Below are positions 46,362 to 55,677 of a stretch of 64,000 bases of DNA, piece by piece. The position numbers and the translations under genes were made by a program. This DNA is from CAWGXZ01 sp963826695. Its GTDB lineage: Bacteria > Pseudomonadota > Gammaproteobacteria > Burkholderiales > Burkholderiaceae_C. The notes beneath the pieces are model-generated. The model was not told the DNA's origin. It ran no database searches and saw only the letters and a program-made list of their open reading frames with translations. Each line of letters begins with the position of its first letter. Position 1 is the first letter of the stretch. Location: assembly GCA_963826695.1 (NCBI GenBank), contig CAWGXZ010000004.1, positions 1,364,001 to 1,428,000 of the forward strand, read 5' to 3'.

Positions 46362-47459
46362 TCAGCCCGGCGGCACGCCGTCGAAGGCGTTGCGCAGCAG
46401 CCGCCGCAGGGCTGCTGGATCGAGCGCGCGCGGGTTCGGGTAGCGGTCTTCGAGGGCCAGCGCGCAGGCGCGGTCGAGGTCGGCCTCGCGCATGCCGATG
46501 TCCTTCAGCGCCAGCGGCGCACCGGTCGAGCGCGCCAGCTCGTAGACCGCTGCCGGCGCGTCGGACGCTGCCGGGCCGCGCAGTGCGCTGGCGATCGCGG
46601 CCATGGCCCGCGGCGCGGCTTCGGCGTTGTAGGCCAGCGCGTGCGGCAGCACGATGGTGTGCGTTTCGGCGTGCGGCAGGTCGAAGCTGCCGCCGAGCGT
46701 GTGGCACAGCTTGTGGTGCAGCCCCATGGCCACGCTGCCGAGCACCTTGCCGCACATCCAGGCACCGTAGAGCGCGTCGGCGCGGGCGGTGGCGTCGGTC
46801 GCGTCGGCGCGGATCGCCGGCAGCGCGCGGCCGATGGCGGCGATGCCCTGCGTCGCCATCCATTCGCTGAGCGGATTGGCGTCGGCTGCATACAGCCCTT
46901 CGGCGGCGTGGGCGATGGCGTTGATGCCGCTGACCACCGACATACCGACCGGCAGCCCCTGGCTCAGATCCGGGTCGTAGATCACCGTCCGCGGCAGCAC
47001 CCGCACATCGCGGCCGGTGCGCTTCAGGCCGCCTTCGGTCAGGCCGTAGATCGGCGTCATTTCCGAGCCGGCGTAGGTCGTCGGCACAGCCAGGATCGGC
47101 AGCCCCGAGTCGAGCGCGATCGCCTTGCCGAGGCCGATGGTCGAGCCGCCGCCCAGCGCGACGGCGCAGTCGGCGCCCAGCCGCACGGCAGCGTCGCGCG
47201 CTGCCCGCGCCGCCTCGATCGGCACGTGCATGACGGCGCCGTCGAAGATGCCGGCGGCGCGCTCGCCGAGCAGCTCGGCGACGCGTTCGGCCAGCGCGCG
47301 CTGCGGCGGCGTGCACAGCAGCAGCGCCTTGTGCGCCCGCATCGCGTCGAGTTCCTCGCCGATGCCGGCGAGCGTTCCGGCGCCGAAGACGACGCGTTGC
47401 GCCGGGCTGTCGACGACGAAGCGGTGCATGGAGTGCACGGAGAGGGTGGGAGTGATCAT
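46362..47459 (-). CDS. Maleylacetate reductase (iron-containing alcohol dehydrogenase family)
   Basis: 365 residues (a shorter start MHRFVVDSPAQRVVFGAGT at 47429 fits the family better). Motifs: VALGGGSTIGLGKAIAL (NAD binding), LAVPTTYAGSEMTPIYGLTE, SGINAIAHAAEGLYA and the metal-ligand HHKLCHTLGGSFDLPHAETHTIVLPHALAYN. Reduces maleylacetate to 3-oxoadipate at the end of chloroaromatic or resorcinol/hydroxyquinol pathways. Five bases downstream of a TctC gene in the same operon; no ring-cleavage dioxygenase gene is in the window. Confidence 0.87.
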   Translation of the reverse strand: MITPTLSVHSMHRFVVDSPAQRVVFGAGTLAGIGEELDAMRAHKALLLCTPPQRALAERVAELLGERAAGIFDGAVMHVPIEAARAARDAAVRLGADCAVALGGGSTIGLGKAIALDSGLPILAVPTTYAGSEMTPIYGLTEGGLKRTGRDVRVLPRTVIYDPDLSQGLPVGMSVVSGINAIAHAAEGLYAADANPLSEWMATQGIAAIGRALPAIRADATDATARADALYGAWMCGKVLGSVAMGLHHKLCHTLGGSFDLPHAETHTIVLPHALAYNAEAAPRAMAAIASALRGPAASDAPAAVYELARSTGAPLALKDIGMREADLDRACALALEDRYPNPRALDPAALRRLLRNAFDGVPPG

Positions 47460-47464
47460 CGCGC

Positions 47465-48391
47465 TCACTCCGCCGAGATGCCGCGGCTCTTGATCAGGCG
47501 GCCCCAGCGCTCGCCCTCGGTCTTGATGAGCTGGTCGGTCTGCACGCGCGAGCCGGCCACCACCTCGAAGCCGCCTTCGCTCAGGCGCTTGGCGACCTCG
47601 GGCGTGCGCAGCACGGCCGTCATGTCGGCGTTGAGGCGGTCGAGCACCGCGACCGGCGTCTTCGCCGGCGCCACCATGCCGACCCACGAATAGATCTCGA
47701 AGCCCTTCAGCGTCTCGGCCGCGGCGGGCACATCGGGCAGCGCCGCGTTGCGCTTCGGCGAGGTCACCGCCAGTGCGCGCAGGTTGCCGCCGGTGATCTG
47801 CGGCAGCACCAGTGGCAAGCTGGCAATCATCGAGTCGACATGGCCGCCGACCAGGTCGGTGACCGCCGGGCCGCCGCCCTTGAACGGCACGTGCAAGCCC
47901 GAGGTGCCGGCGGTCTGGTGGAACAGCTCGGCCGCCAGGTGGTTCGAGCTGCCCGCGCCGACCGAGGCATACGACACGGTGGCGGGCTTCCTGGCGGCGG
48001 CGACGTAGTCGGCGAGCGTCTTGTACGGCGATGCGGTGGGCACCACCAGCACCATCGGCGAGCGCGCCACGGTCGACACGCCGGTGAAATCGTTCGCCGT
48101 CGAGTACGGCAGCTTGCGGTAGATGTGCTGCTCGGTGGCATACGAGTCGAAGACCATCGCCACGGTGTAGCCGTCGGCCGGGCTCTTGGCGAGCGCGGCC
48201 ATGCCGATGGTTCCTCCCGCGCCACCGCGGTTGTCGATGACGACCTGCTGGCCGAGCCGCGCCCGCAGCGGCTCTTGCAGGTTGCGCGCAACCTTGTCGA
48301 CCGTGCCGCCGGCGGCAAACGGAACGATCACCGTGACGAGCTTCGCGGGGTAGGTCTGGGCCTGAGCGGGGGCGCCGACGCCGACGCCCAT
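47465..48391 (-). CDS. TctC/Bug-family periplasmic solute-binding protein
   Basis: At least 308 residues. The mature part YPAKLVTVIVPFAAGGTVDKVARNLQEPLRARLGQQVVIDNRGGAGGTIGMAALAKSPADGYT is classic Bug/TctC, with HVPFKGGGPAVTDLVGGHVDSM later. The ATG at 48391 leaves a truncated signal. In-frame upstream codons read RLRRRALLACGLAMGVGVGAPAQAQ, a better signal peptide, but no ATG precedes them before a TGA. A well-placed ATG (48526, MKNSQTCLDQ) is in another frame, so an alternative start or a further frameshift is possible. Cotranscribed with the maleylacetate reductase gene; binds an unknown carboxylate. Confidence 0.83.
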   Translation of the reverse strand: MGVGVGAPAQAQTYPAKLVTVIVPFAAGGTVDKVARNLQEPLRARLGQQVVIDNRGGAGGTIGMAALAKSPADGYTVAMVFDSYATEQHIYRKLPYSTANDFTGVSTVARSPMVLVVPTASPYKTLADYVAAARKPATVSYASVGAGSSNHLAAELFHQTAGTSGLHVPFKGGGPAVTDLVGGHVDSMIASLPLVLPQITGGNLRALAVTSPKRNAALPDVPAAAETLKGFEIYSWVGMVAPAKTPVAVLDRLNADMTAVLRTPEVAKRLSEGGFEVVAGSRVQTDQLIKTEGERWGRLIKSRGISAE

Positions 48392-48636
48392 CGCCAGCCC
48401 GCAGGCCAGCAGCGCGCGGCGGCGCAGCCGTCCGGCTGTCGGGAGGGACGCCGCTTCGGCGCTGCCGGAGCGGGCTGTCCGGGGTGCCGATATCGTGCTG
48501 GTCGAGGCAAGTCTGCGAGTTCTTCATGGGTTCCGTCCTGGTGGTGATGAGCAACGGGACCGATGCTATTCTTTGCCTCCGGACAGAGAGAATCACTTGC
48601 CGAGGCCAAACACCTTTGCGCGACGCGCACAGATCA

Positions 48637-49536
48637 ATGGAATCCTTCAAGTTCGCCGACAGCCTTTCGATGTTCGTCGAAGTGGCGCGCGCCAAGAGCT
48701 TCTCGGCGGTGGCGCGCCGCAGGGGCATCGTCGCGTCATCGGTGGCGCGGCAGATCGACACCCTGGAGACCGACCTGGGCGTGGCCCTGTTCACGCGCTC
48801 GACGCGCGCGCTGACGCTGAACGACGCCGGCACGCTGCTGTTCGAGCGCGCGCTGAAGATCCTCGGCGACGTCAGCGAGGCGCGCACCGAGGTGGTCTCG
48901 CTCGAAACCCGCGTGAAGGGCCTGCTGCGGGTGAGTTGCGTGCCGGCGTTCGGCCGGCGCCACGTCGTGCCGCGCCTCGGCATGCTGTTCGGGAAGCATC
49001 CCGAACTGAGCGTCGAACTCGAACTCACCGAGCGCGTGGTCGATCCGCTGACCGAGCGCATCGACGCGGTGATCCGCATCGGCGCGCAGCCCGACAGCAA
49101 CCTGGTCGGCCAGCGCATCGGCAGCCAGCGCTACGTCATCTGCGCCTCGCCGGCCTACCTGCAGCGCCATGGCTTGCCGACGCGATTCGATGCCCTGTCC
49201 GGCCACCGGCTGGTCGACCGCCAGCACAGCACCAGCGCGCGCGGCTGGCGCGAGATCGCCGGCAGCGACTGGGCCGACCCGGCGCAGTTCGCCTTCGAGA
49301 GCGACGATTGCGACGCGCGGCGCCTGTGCGTCGGGCAGGGCCTGGGCATCGGCCTGGTGCCCGACTGGGCCATCGCCGACGACCTGGCATCGGGCCGGCT
49401 GATCGAGCTTCGACTCGAAGGCGCGCCGGCGCTGCCCAGCGTGCCGATCGTGCTGCTGCGCGCCGCGCGGCGGCCGAGCGCCAAGCTGCGCGCCTTTGCC
49501 GAGCACCTGGCCGAAGGCGGGGCGGCGGCGGCCTGA
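48637..49536 (+). CDS. LysR-type transcriptional regulator
   Basis: 299 residues. N-terminal winged helix (MFVEVARAKSFSAVARRRGIVASSVARQIDTLETDLGVALFTRSTRALTLNDAG) and a C-terminal effector domain (RIDAVIRIGAQPDSNLVGQRIGSQRYVICASPAYL). Divergent from the TctC-maleylacetate reductase operon and therefore its likely regulator, responding to a pathway intermediate. The ATG at 48637 is chosen by alignment to the family. Confidence 0.92.
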   Translation: MESFKFADSLSMFVEVARAKSFSAVARRRGIVASSVARQIDTLETDLGVALFTRSTRALTLNDAGTLLFERALKILGDVSEARTEVVSLETRVKGLLRVSCVPAFGRRHVVPRLGMLFGKHPELSVELELTERVVDPLTERIDAVIRIGAQPDSNLVGQRIGSQRYVICASPAYLQRHGLPTRFDALSGHRLVDRQHSTSARGWREIAGSDWADPAQFAFESDDCDARRLCVGQGLGIGLVPDWAIADDLASGRLIELRLEGAPALPSVPIVLLRAARRPSAKLRAFAEHLAEGGAAAA

Positions 49537-49560
49537 GACTGCCGAACGAGGCGCGAGGGA

Positions 49561-49595
49561 ATAAAAAAAGCCCCCGCCGAACCGGCGGGGGCTTT
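49561..49595 (-). terminator. Strong rho-independent terminator (bidirectional)
   Basis: GCCCCCGCCG-AAC-CGGCGGGGGC at 49570-49592 forms a GC-rich stem of about 10 bp. On the minus strand it is followed by TTTTTTTAT, an ideal terminator 18 bases past the end of the giant repeat-protein gene. On the plus strand TTTGC follows, so it may also end the LysR gene. Confidence 0.9.
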
Positions 49596-49612
49596 GCGTG
49601 GAACGGTTCCGC

Positions 49613-52600
49613 TTAGCGAACGATCTTCATCACGTTGGTCGCCGAGTTGCCGATGGCCTGCGCCGAGATCGAGTTGCCGGTGACGCCGAGGGTCGACGAA
49701 CCGGTGTAGCCGGCGATCGCGCCGACCGTCACGCCGCTGACGCTGGCATCGATGCTGGCGCTGTTGGTCTGGCGGTTCATCAGCATCGAGCCGGCCATCG
49801 CCGTGGCGCCGCTGCCGGCGGTCAGGCCGACGGCGTTGCTGGCGGTGTTGCCGTACGCGGCTGCCTGGACCTGGTTGCCCAGGACCGTGGCTGCCGAGTT
49901 GTTCATCCCGCCGTAGCCGCCTTCGAAGATGCCAGCGCCGTAGCCGCCACCCATCGTCACGCCGACCGTCGCGTTTTGCACCGCGGCGTTCATCGAGGCC
50001 GAGTTGCTCTGCTGGTTCAGCACAGCGAACGACATGCCGTTGTCCGACTTGCCGCCGCTGGCCAACGTACCGCCCGTGGCATTCAACGTGTTGAAGGTGT
50101 TGTTGCCACCGGCCACCGCGTTCAGGCTGTTGCCGCTGACCGCCAGCGTGGCACCGCCCACGTAGCGCGTCGTCGTGCCGACCACCATGCCGCCTTCACC
50201 ACCGCCGACAAGTGCCGAGGTGGCCCCTGCCTGCGTGGTCTGCGCATTGGCGACTACGCCGCTCGCGCCGAGCCCGCCCTCAGCTGAAAGGCTCAGCACG
50301 TTGCTCGACATGTTGACGTTGGCCGTCGCGGCGACCCGGTTGCCCGACACCGACATCGGTGCGTCGTAGGCGCTGTAGCCCGTCACGCCGATCTGGCCCG
50401 GCGTCGCCGTGGCGTTCACGTTGCCCGAACCGGTCTGCTGGTTGAGCACCACGTAGTCGGCATTGACCCACACCTGGCCGGCCGCCGGGTCGAGCCCGCC
50501 AACCGAGCTGGAGCGTCCGCCACCACTGATCGTGGCGCCCGTCACCACCTGCTGGTTAAAGGCTTCGTTCTGCCCCGCCGACGTGCGGATCACGTTGTTG
50601 GAGACATTCATCGGCGTCCACGAGGCGTAGTTCGCCTTGACCAGAAAGGCTTCTTCGTCCGTTGCCGGGCCGACGCTTCCCGACACCTGGCCCGACGCCG
50701 TCTGAAGCGAAGCCACCGATCCGCTCACGCCGGACGAGCCGGTCGAGGTCAGTGCCAGCGAGTTGACAGCGCTGTTGCTCTGGGCGATACCGGCGATCGT
50801 GTTGCCGGTCACTGTGGCGGTGCCGCCGTAGACGCTGCTCGACTCGAAGTTGACCCGGTTGGCCGCCCTCGCCGTGGCCGACACCGTGCCGTTCTGCTGC
50901 TGCACGTTGCCGATTGCATACGCAGCGTCACTGGAAAGCGCGCCGAACTCGTTCAGGCCGGTGCCTTGGCGAACGATGTCGATCTCACCCTCGAAGAAGT
51001 CGGGGAAGAACAAGTTGCTGCGGGTCGGCGCCAGCTGCACCGCGTTGACCGTCGCGCTGTTGCTGGCCGAGTTGGCCACGGTGAGCGCCTGGGTGGCGTT
51101 GTCGGTGACCGAGAACGTCGAATTCTCGGCACCGGCGTACGGCGCCCGGACCCGAAAGCGGCCTTCCGCGCTGGCACTGACGTCCGTGTTGCTCTGCTGT
51201 GTGTTCAGCAAACCGGCGCCGGCAGTCAGCATGGCGAATCCGCTCGCAGAGACGGTGTTCACCGCGGTGTTGTTGCGGGCTTCGGCAAGGTTGCGGTTGC
51301 TCGCGACCGAGAGCGTGCTGTCGTCGATTCCGTGGTAGCGGTTCGATCGCTCGCTGGTGACGCCCATCGTCACGTTCCGGGTGATGGCCGAGCGAACGTT
51401 CGAGCTGTCGACCTGGTTGTTCAGGAGCGACAGGTCATTCTGCACGCTGCCTGAGGACGCCTGGCCGGTCAGGCCGTAGGTCATGCCGCTTTCGTCCTGG
51501 GTGGTGTAGCTGGTACCGGTCACGGCAACGCGGTTGGCCGCGGTGTTGCCGAGGTTGACGGCGCTCGCCACGTTGTCGGTCACCGACATCTGCGAGCGAT
51601 CGACATAGCCGTCGAGCTGCACACCGATCATGGCCCCACCGCCCGAGGGGCCGCCCACGCGGACCGTGGAGGACCCTTCCGACTGGGTCACTTGCGTGCT
51701 GCTGAGGGCAGCCAGTGGGGTGGCGTAGCCGCTGGCCGACATGATGGCCGAGGCCTCGATGCCGAGCGTGTTGGCGACCTGGTTGCTCGTCGCCGAGGCG
51801 CTGGCCACGTTGCCGTTGACGGTGACCGAAGAATCGGTCGCCGCAGCGCGCTGGATGTTGACGCCCCTGCCGACGTTGGTGCCCAAAAGCTCGGCCCGCG
51901 CAAACGAACCTTTGCTGGCGTTTTCTGCGTCGACGGCAGCGTCGTTGCGCTGCATGCTGACGATGGCGTGGGCCGCACCGGCCCCGGCAGCTGCGCCTTC
52001 GGCGATGTTTCCCGGTGGGCCATCCCCTTCGCCGGTCGAAGACACCAGACTGGTCACCGCCACCACGACGCGGTTATCAGCCCGGTTGCCCACGGCGTCG
52101 GCGGCAATGGTGTTGGCTTCGACGCCGACGGTGGAGCCGGTGGCGCGCCCCATGGTCGCCAGCACGCCGGCGTCACGGATGTAGGCCTCGACGCTGCTGG
52201 CGTTGGATTGGTTGTTCGCGACTGCAGACGACGCGCTGCCGCTGGCGGCAGCCAGCGACACGCCCGTCGTTGCGTCGTTGGCCAAGGCCTGGCTGCGCAG
52301 CAGGTTCGAATCGAGGCGGATGCTGGCGGCATCCACGCCGGTCGTTTTGCCCTCGCCGGACTGATCCTTGAAGCGGGCTGCCACGCTGGTGTTCTCGATT
52401 TCCGAGTACACCATGCCGAAGCGGGTGGCCTGCACGTTGGCGGCGATTGCGTCGCCCGCCATGAACACGAACGGGTTGCCTTGGCCCATGGCCATGGCGC
52501 CGGCCCCCTGGCCGCTGGCAGCGAGGGTGGTGGCCGACAGCGCGACCTGCGTGTCGGCCAGGTTGCCTGCAGCCAGGGTGGTGACTCGGTTCGACGACAC

Positions 52601-54175
52601 CGAGGTGACACCGCCGCTGGCGGTGCTCGGCGTGCCGACGTTGGCGCTGACCGACGTGTCGTAGATCACGGCTGCGAGCCCGGTGCCCAGGTTGTCTTGG
52701 GCATTGCTCGCCGCCGCGGGGGCGGCGATGGTGACGGCATCCGCCTGGATGCGGTTGCCGGCGAGGTTGCCGGTCACGGCCGCGCCGATGCTGTTGCCGT
52801 CGACCGACAGGGTGCCGGCGCCGCCGAGGGTATTGGCGTAGGCGGAAACGGCGCTGTTGCGGATTTCGGAAACCAGGAATTCACCCAGGTTGGACTGCAC
52901 GCTCGACAGCGCCAGTGCGCCTTCGGCGCCAGCGCCGACGGTGCCCAGCATCGACCCGGCCTGGATGCGGCCGTCACTGTCCGAGCTGCCGCCGACCGAA
53001 GCGCCCGAGTAGATGATCGAATTGCCGGCCACCGTTGCGCCGGCGGCATTGCGGGCCGTCGCGGTGTTGCCGGTGGACACCGCCGAGAGGCTGTTGCCGC
53101 TCACGTTGAGCGAGCCAGTCAGTACGGCAGCGGCCCCGAGGCGGCCGCGGACGTCGGCGGTGACCGACACGTCGTTCAGGCCGGCGGATGCGCCGACTTC
53201 GCCTTCGTTCCAGCCGAAGGGGGATTGGTTCGACTGCAGGTTGCTGACCGCGACGCTGCCATCCAGGGCCGCCGAGCCGGGCAGGGCGCTGAAGCTGCTG
53301 CTGGCACGGTTGCCGGTGTACTGGGCAGCGAGCGCGTTGTCGGTGACGGCAAGCGCCGCGTCGACGACGGGAGTGCCCAACACGTCGAGCAGCACGGTTG
53401 TCGAACCGAGGGTGGCGCGCGAGCCCACCCTCGGCCCGGCGTTGAGGTTGACCTGCGCGGTCGACAAACTCACGCTGCCCTCGGTTCGCGACGAGGTGTC
53501 CGAGGTGTTCTGTTCATTCTCGCCATTGAACATTTCGACCGAACCGCTTGCATAGCCGCGCTGGCCGGAGGCGATCGGCGTCGCCAGGACACCTGCCACG
53601 CTGGATGCGGACTGGTTCAGCGTCGTCGAGGCCGTGGCGGTGTTGGCGTTGAGGAGCAGCGGGGCCATGCCACTGTTGCCTTCAGGAATCAGCGGAGCGA
53701 AATACACGCCTTCCTGCTGGATGTTGAAGGTCGATCCGCTGACCGACGCCACGGCCGGGGCGCCGTTGCGAACCTGGCCGGCGATCACCCCGATCACGCC
53801 GCCGTTCTGGTTGGCGGCCAGACCGAGGTCGACCGACGAGACGTTCTGGTTACCGGCTGCGGGCGCGGCGATGCTGTTCTGCGAAACGCTGACCGGCGTG
53901 CCGCCTTCGAACGGAAAGCTCGTCGTCGTGGCGCGATAGGCGACCCCCGTGGCCGATGCGGAGATCGCGCCAGTGTCGAGCTGCGGTGAGGTGATCGAGG
54001 TGATGTAGTTGTCGAGCGAGAGCTGCTGCGAGGCCGTGCCTTCGAAGCTGCCGAAGCTGTAATAGCTGCCGGAGCCGTTGTCGCCGGCATGGGCCGCCGG
54101 AGCGGCACCGATGGCGAGCAGTGCGGCGGTTGCAAGCAGGCTGTGCTTGCCGATGGAATTGACTTTTCTGGACAT
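49613..54175 (-). CDS. Giant secreted repeat protein, HfaD-like (putative CsgG-dependent surface fibre or adhesin)
   Basis: 1,520 residues. A signal peptide (LLATAALLAIGAAPAAHA|GDNG) is followed entirely by about 16-18 degenerate repeats of roughly 60-100 residues. Each has a core like LxVTGNSIxAxAxGNxAxNxV, for example LNVSGNSLSAVSTGNTA, LSVDGNSIGAAVTGNLAGN and the C-terminal LGVTGNSISAQAIGNSATN, often followed by a LxNxQxN segment (VLNQQSNSA, LMNRQTNSA, NNQSNAS). Composition is Ala/Ser/Gly/Thr/Asn-rich and I see no cysteine. This suggests a beta-solenoid or amyloid-like fibre. It lies downstream of a CsgG/HfaB gene in the order of Caulobacter hfaA-B-D. The start 54175 places the signal peptide correctly. 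Function inferred from context only. Confidence 0.75.
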   Translation of the reverse strand: MSRKVNSIGKHSLLATAALLAIGAAPAAHAGDNGSGSYYSFGSFEGTASQQLSLDNYITSITSPQLDTGAISASATGVAYRATTTSFPFEGGTPVSVSQNSIAAPAAGNQNVSSVDLGLAANQNGGVIGVIAGQVRNGAPAVASVSGSTFNIQQEGVYFAPLIPEGNSGMAPLLLNANTATASTTLNQSASSVAGVLATPIASGQRGYASGSVEMFNGENEQNTSDTSSRTEGSVSLSTAQVNLNAGPRVGSRATLGSTTVLLDVLGTPVVDAALAVTDNALAAQYTGNRASSSFSALPGSAALDGSVAVSNLQSNQSPFGWNEGEVGASAGLNDVSVTADVRGRLGAAAVLTGSLNVSGNSLSAVSTGNTATARNAAGATVAGNSIIYSGASVGGSSDSDGRIQAGSMLGTVGAGAEGALALSSVQSNLGEFLVSEIRNSAVSAYANTLGGAGTLSVDGNSIGAAVTGNLAGNRIQADAVTIAAPAAASNAQDNLGTGLAAVIYDTSVSANVGTPSTASGGVTSVSSNRVTTLAAGNLADTQVALSATTLAASGQGAGAMAMGQGNPFVFMAGDAIAANVQATRFGMVYSEIENTSVAARFKDQSGEGKTTGVDAASIRLDSNLLRSQALANDATTGVSLAAASGSASSAVANNQSNASSVEAYIRDAGVLATMGRATGSTVGVEANTIAADAVGNRADNRVVVAVTSLVSSTGEGDGPPGNIAEGAAAGAGAAHAIVSMQRNDAAVDAENASKGSFARAELLGTNVGRGVNIQRAAATDSSVTVNGNVASASATSNQVANTLGIEASAIMSASGYATPLAALSSTQVTQSEGSSTVRVGGPSGGGAMIGVQLDGYVDRSQMSVTDNVASAVNLGNTAANRVAVTGTSYTTQDESGMTYGLTGQASSGSVQNDLSLLNNQVDSSNVRSAITRNVTMGVTSERSNRYHGIDDSTLSVASNRNLAEARNNTAVNTVSASGFAMLTAGAGLLNTQQSNTDVSASAEGRFRVRAPYAGAENSTFSVTDNATQALTVANSASNSATVNAVQLAPTRSNLFFPDFFEGEIDIVRQGTGLNEFGALSSDAAYAIGNVQQQNGTVSATARAANRVNFESSSVYGGTATVTGNTIAGIAQSNSAVNSLALTSTGSSGVSGSVASLQTASGQVSGSVGPATDEEAFLVKANYASWTPMNVSNNVIRTSAGQNEAFNQQVVTGATISGGGRSSSVGGLDPAAGQVWVNADYVVLNQQTGSGNVNATATPGQIGVTGYSAYDAPMSVSGNRVAATANVNMSSNVLSLSAEGGLGASGVVANAQTTQAGATSALVGGGEGGMVVGTTTRYVGGATLAVSGNSLNAVAGGNNTFNTLNATGGTLASGGKSDNGMSFAVLNQQSNSASMNAAVQNATVGVTMGGGYGAGIFEGGYGGMNNSAATVLGNQVQAAAYGNTASNAVGLTAGSGATAMAGSMLMNRQTNSASIDASVSGVTVGAIAGYTGSSTLGVTGNSISAQAIGNSATNVMKIVR

Positions 54176-54277
54176 GGTGGTTTCCTGGTTTCGTGTTGAA
54201 TAGAAGAGCAAGGAGGCAAAGACGAATGGCTTAACGGAGGGTTCAGCGTCGATGGCTTGTGGTTGTTCTCACCTCCG

Positions 54278-55588
54278 TTACTTGGGGATCAGCAGCGTCG
54301 CGAGCAGCTGGAAGCCGGCGCCATGGCGGACGATCTGCGCGTCGCCCACCGGTGGCAGCCAACTCACCCCGATGCGGGCGGGTTCGATTCCTCGGGCAGC
54401 GACGGCTTCGCTCAGTGCGCGAATGCGTGCCTGGGTGTCCTGGCGGCGCTGGCTCGGCGGCACCGTCTCGGTGTCGCGCGCAACCAGCTGGATGGCGACG
54501 CGGTTGCCGCGCGCCACTTCGTTGACGATGCGCTCGACCACCGGCATTGCCTGGCCGGCCAGCCCCGTGTTGCCGGTGTCGAATTCAACCTGCAGCATCA
54601 GCACGTCGCGGCCGACCAGGCCGTTGCCGACCGGCCCCGCATCGTCGGCCGAATTGATCGGCCGCTGTCCCGGCTGGGCACTCACCTGCGGCACCGCGGC
54701 CGCAACGACCGGCAGCGGCGCAGCCACGGCCTTGCCGAGTTGCTGCATGCACTCGCTGCCGTCGATTTGGCTGACCGCGGAGATCAGGTTGAACACGCCC
54801 TGCTCGAGCGTGGTGCGCACGCCCAGCTGCAGCGGCTCCTGGCTCTTGGCGCCGATGTTCAGGTCGAACAACTCGTTGCCGAAGAAGCGGTACACGCCGC
54901 CGCCGACCTCGTGGCCGCGGATCTGCTTTTGCAGGCTCACCGTCTTGACCACCAGCAGCGTGCGCGTGTCGATGATGCGCAGGTCGACGCCGACGTTCAT
55001 GGTGAACGTTCGGCGCCGCGCCGAGAAGCCCGAGACGGCGACTTCACCGCCGCCGGTCTTGATGTCGTAGTTCAGCTCGGTGATGCCGCCGACGATGTAA
55101 TAGCCCGAGCGCAGGATGCTGCCGCCGAAATACGGCACCCACGGCACGGCCGGCTTGTTCGGGTCGACCAGGTGGGTGCGGCCGTCGCCGAGCTGGCGGC
55201 GGTCGGTGTAGGCGAGTTCGAGTTCGGCGATGCGGGTGTCGAAGCGCTCCTGAATCTGCACCGCGCCGTTCAGCTTGCCGAGCGCCGAATACAGCATCAG
55301 CGAGCCACCCTGCGTCAGCGTGTTGCCCTCGGCGACGCTGTACTTGCCGGTGTAGTCCTTGACGTCGCCCACCGCGATGCCGAGCGGCGCGCCGCTGCGC
55401 TGGCGAATGGCGTTGCCCAGGCAGGCGAACGGCGCTTCGAACGGGGTGAAGTTGGCGCGCGGTGCCGAGCCGGTGATCACCGGCGTTTCATCGGCGGCGA
55501 ACTGCCGCGTCGGCTGCGACTGCAGCGTGCCGCAGCCGGCGAGGCCCACAGCGGTGCTGACCAGGGCGGTGAGAAGAAGGAGTTTCAT
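54278..55588 (-). CDS. CsgG/HfaB-family outer-membrane lipoprotein with OmpA-like C-terminal region
   Basis: 436 residues. Lipoprotein signal MKLLLLTALVSTAVGLAGC (Cys19), then a CsgG domain (IAVGDVKDYTGKYSVAEGNTLTQGGSLMLYSALGKL, RSGYYIVGGITELNYDIKTGGGEVAVSGFSARRRTFTMNVGVDLRIIDTRTLLVVKTVSLQKQIRGHEVGGGVYRFFG). CsgG forms the nonameric outer-membrane pore that exports curli; HfaB does the same for holdfast-anchor proteins. Beyond about residue 320 there is an extra region (LMLQVEFDTGNTGLAGQAMPVVERIV...RIRALSEAVAARGIEPARIGVSW) resembling an OmpA-type peptidoglycan-binding fold. It sits between a small secreted protein and the giant repeat protein, its likely substrates. Confidence 0.83.
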   Translation of the reverse strand: MKLLLLTALVSTAVGLAGCGTLQSQPTRQFAADETPVITGSAPRANFTPFEAPFACLGNAIRQRSGAPLGIAVGDVKDYTGKYSVAEGNTLTQGGSLMLYSALGKLNGAVQIQERFDTRIAELELAYTDRRQLGDGRTHLVDPNKPAVPWVPYFGGSILRSGYYIVGGITELNYDIKTGGGEVAVSGFSARRRTFTMNVGVDLRIIDTRTLLVVKTVSLQKQIRGHEVGGGVYRFFGNELFDLNIGAKSQEPLQLGVRTTLEQGVFNLISAVSQIDGSECMQQLGKAVAAPLPVVAAAVPQVSAQPGQRPINSADDAGPVGNGLVGRDVLMLQVEFDTGNTGLAGQAMPVVERIVNEVARGNRVAIQLVARDTETVPPSQRRQDTQARIRALSEAVAARGIEPARIGVSWLPPVGDAQIVRHGAGFQLLATLLIPK

Positions 55589-55677
55589 GGAGGGCTGTCC
55601 GCAGTGAATGGGTTGGCGCAGCCCGTCCCCGTCGCGGCCCGTGCGGGCGCGACTGGTCAGGCCAGGTTCTCGTCGAT

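Noticed and set aside
51692..53989. 765-codon plus-strand frame inside the giant repeat gene
   Set aside because: Shadow frame; the minus-strand protein has a signal peptide, regular repeats and a terminator at its end.
49613..54175. Tandem repeats at DNA level or a CRISPR-like array in the giant repeat gene
   Set aside because: Repeats are conserved only at protein level, of variable length and in frame; there are no identical direct DNA repeats with spacers.
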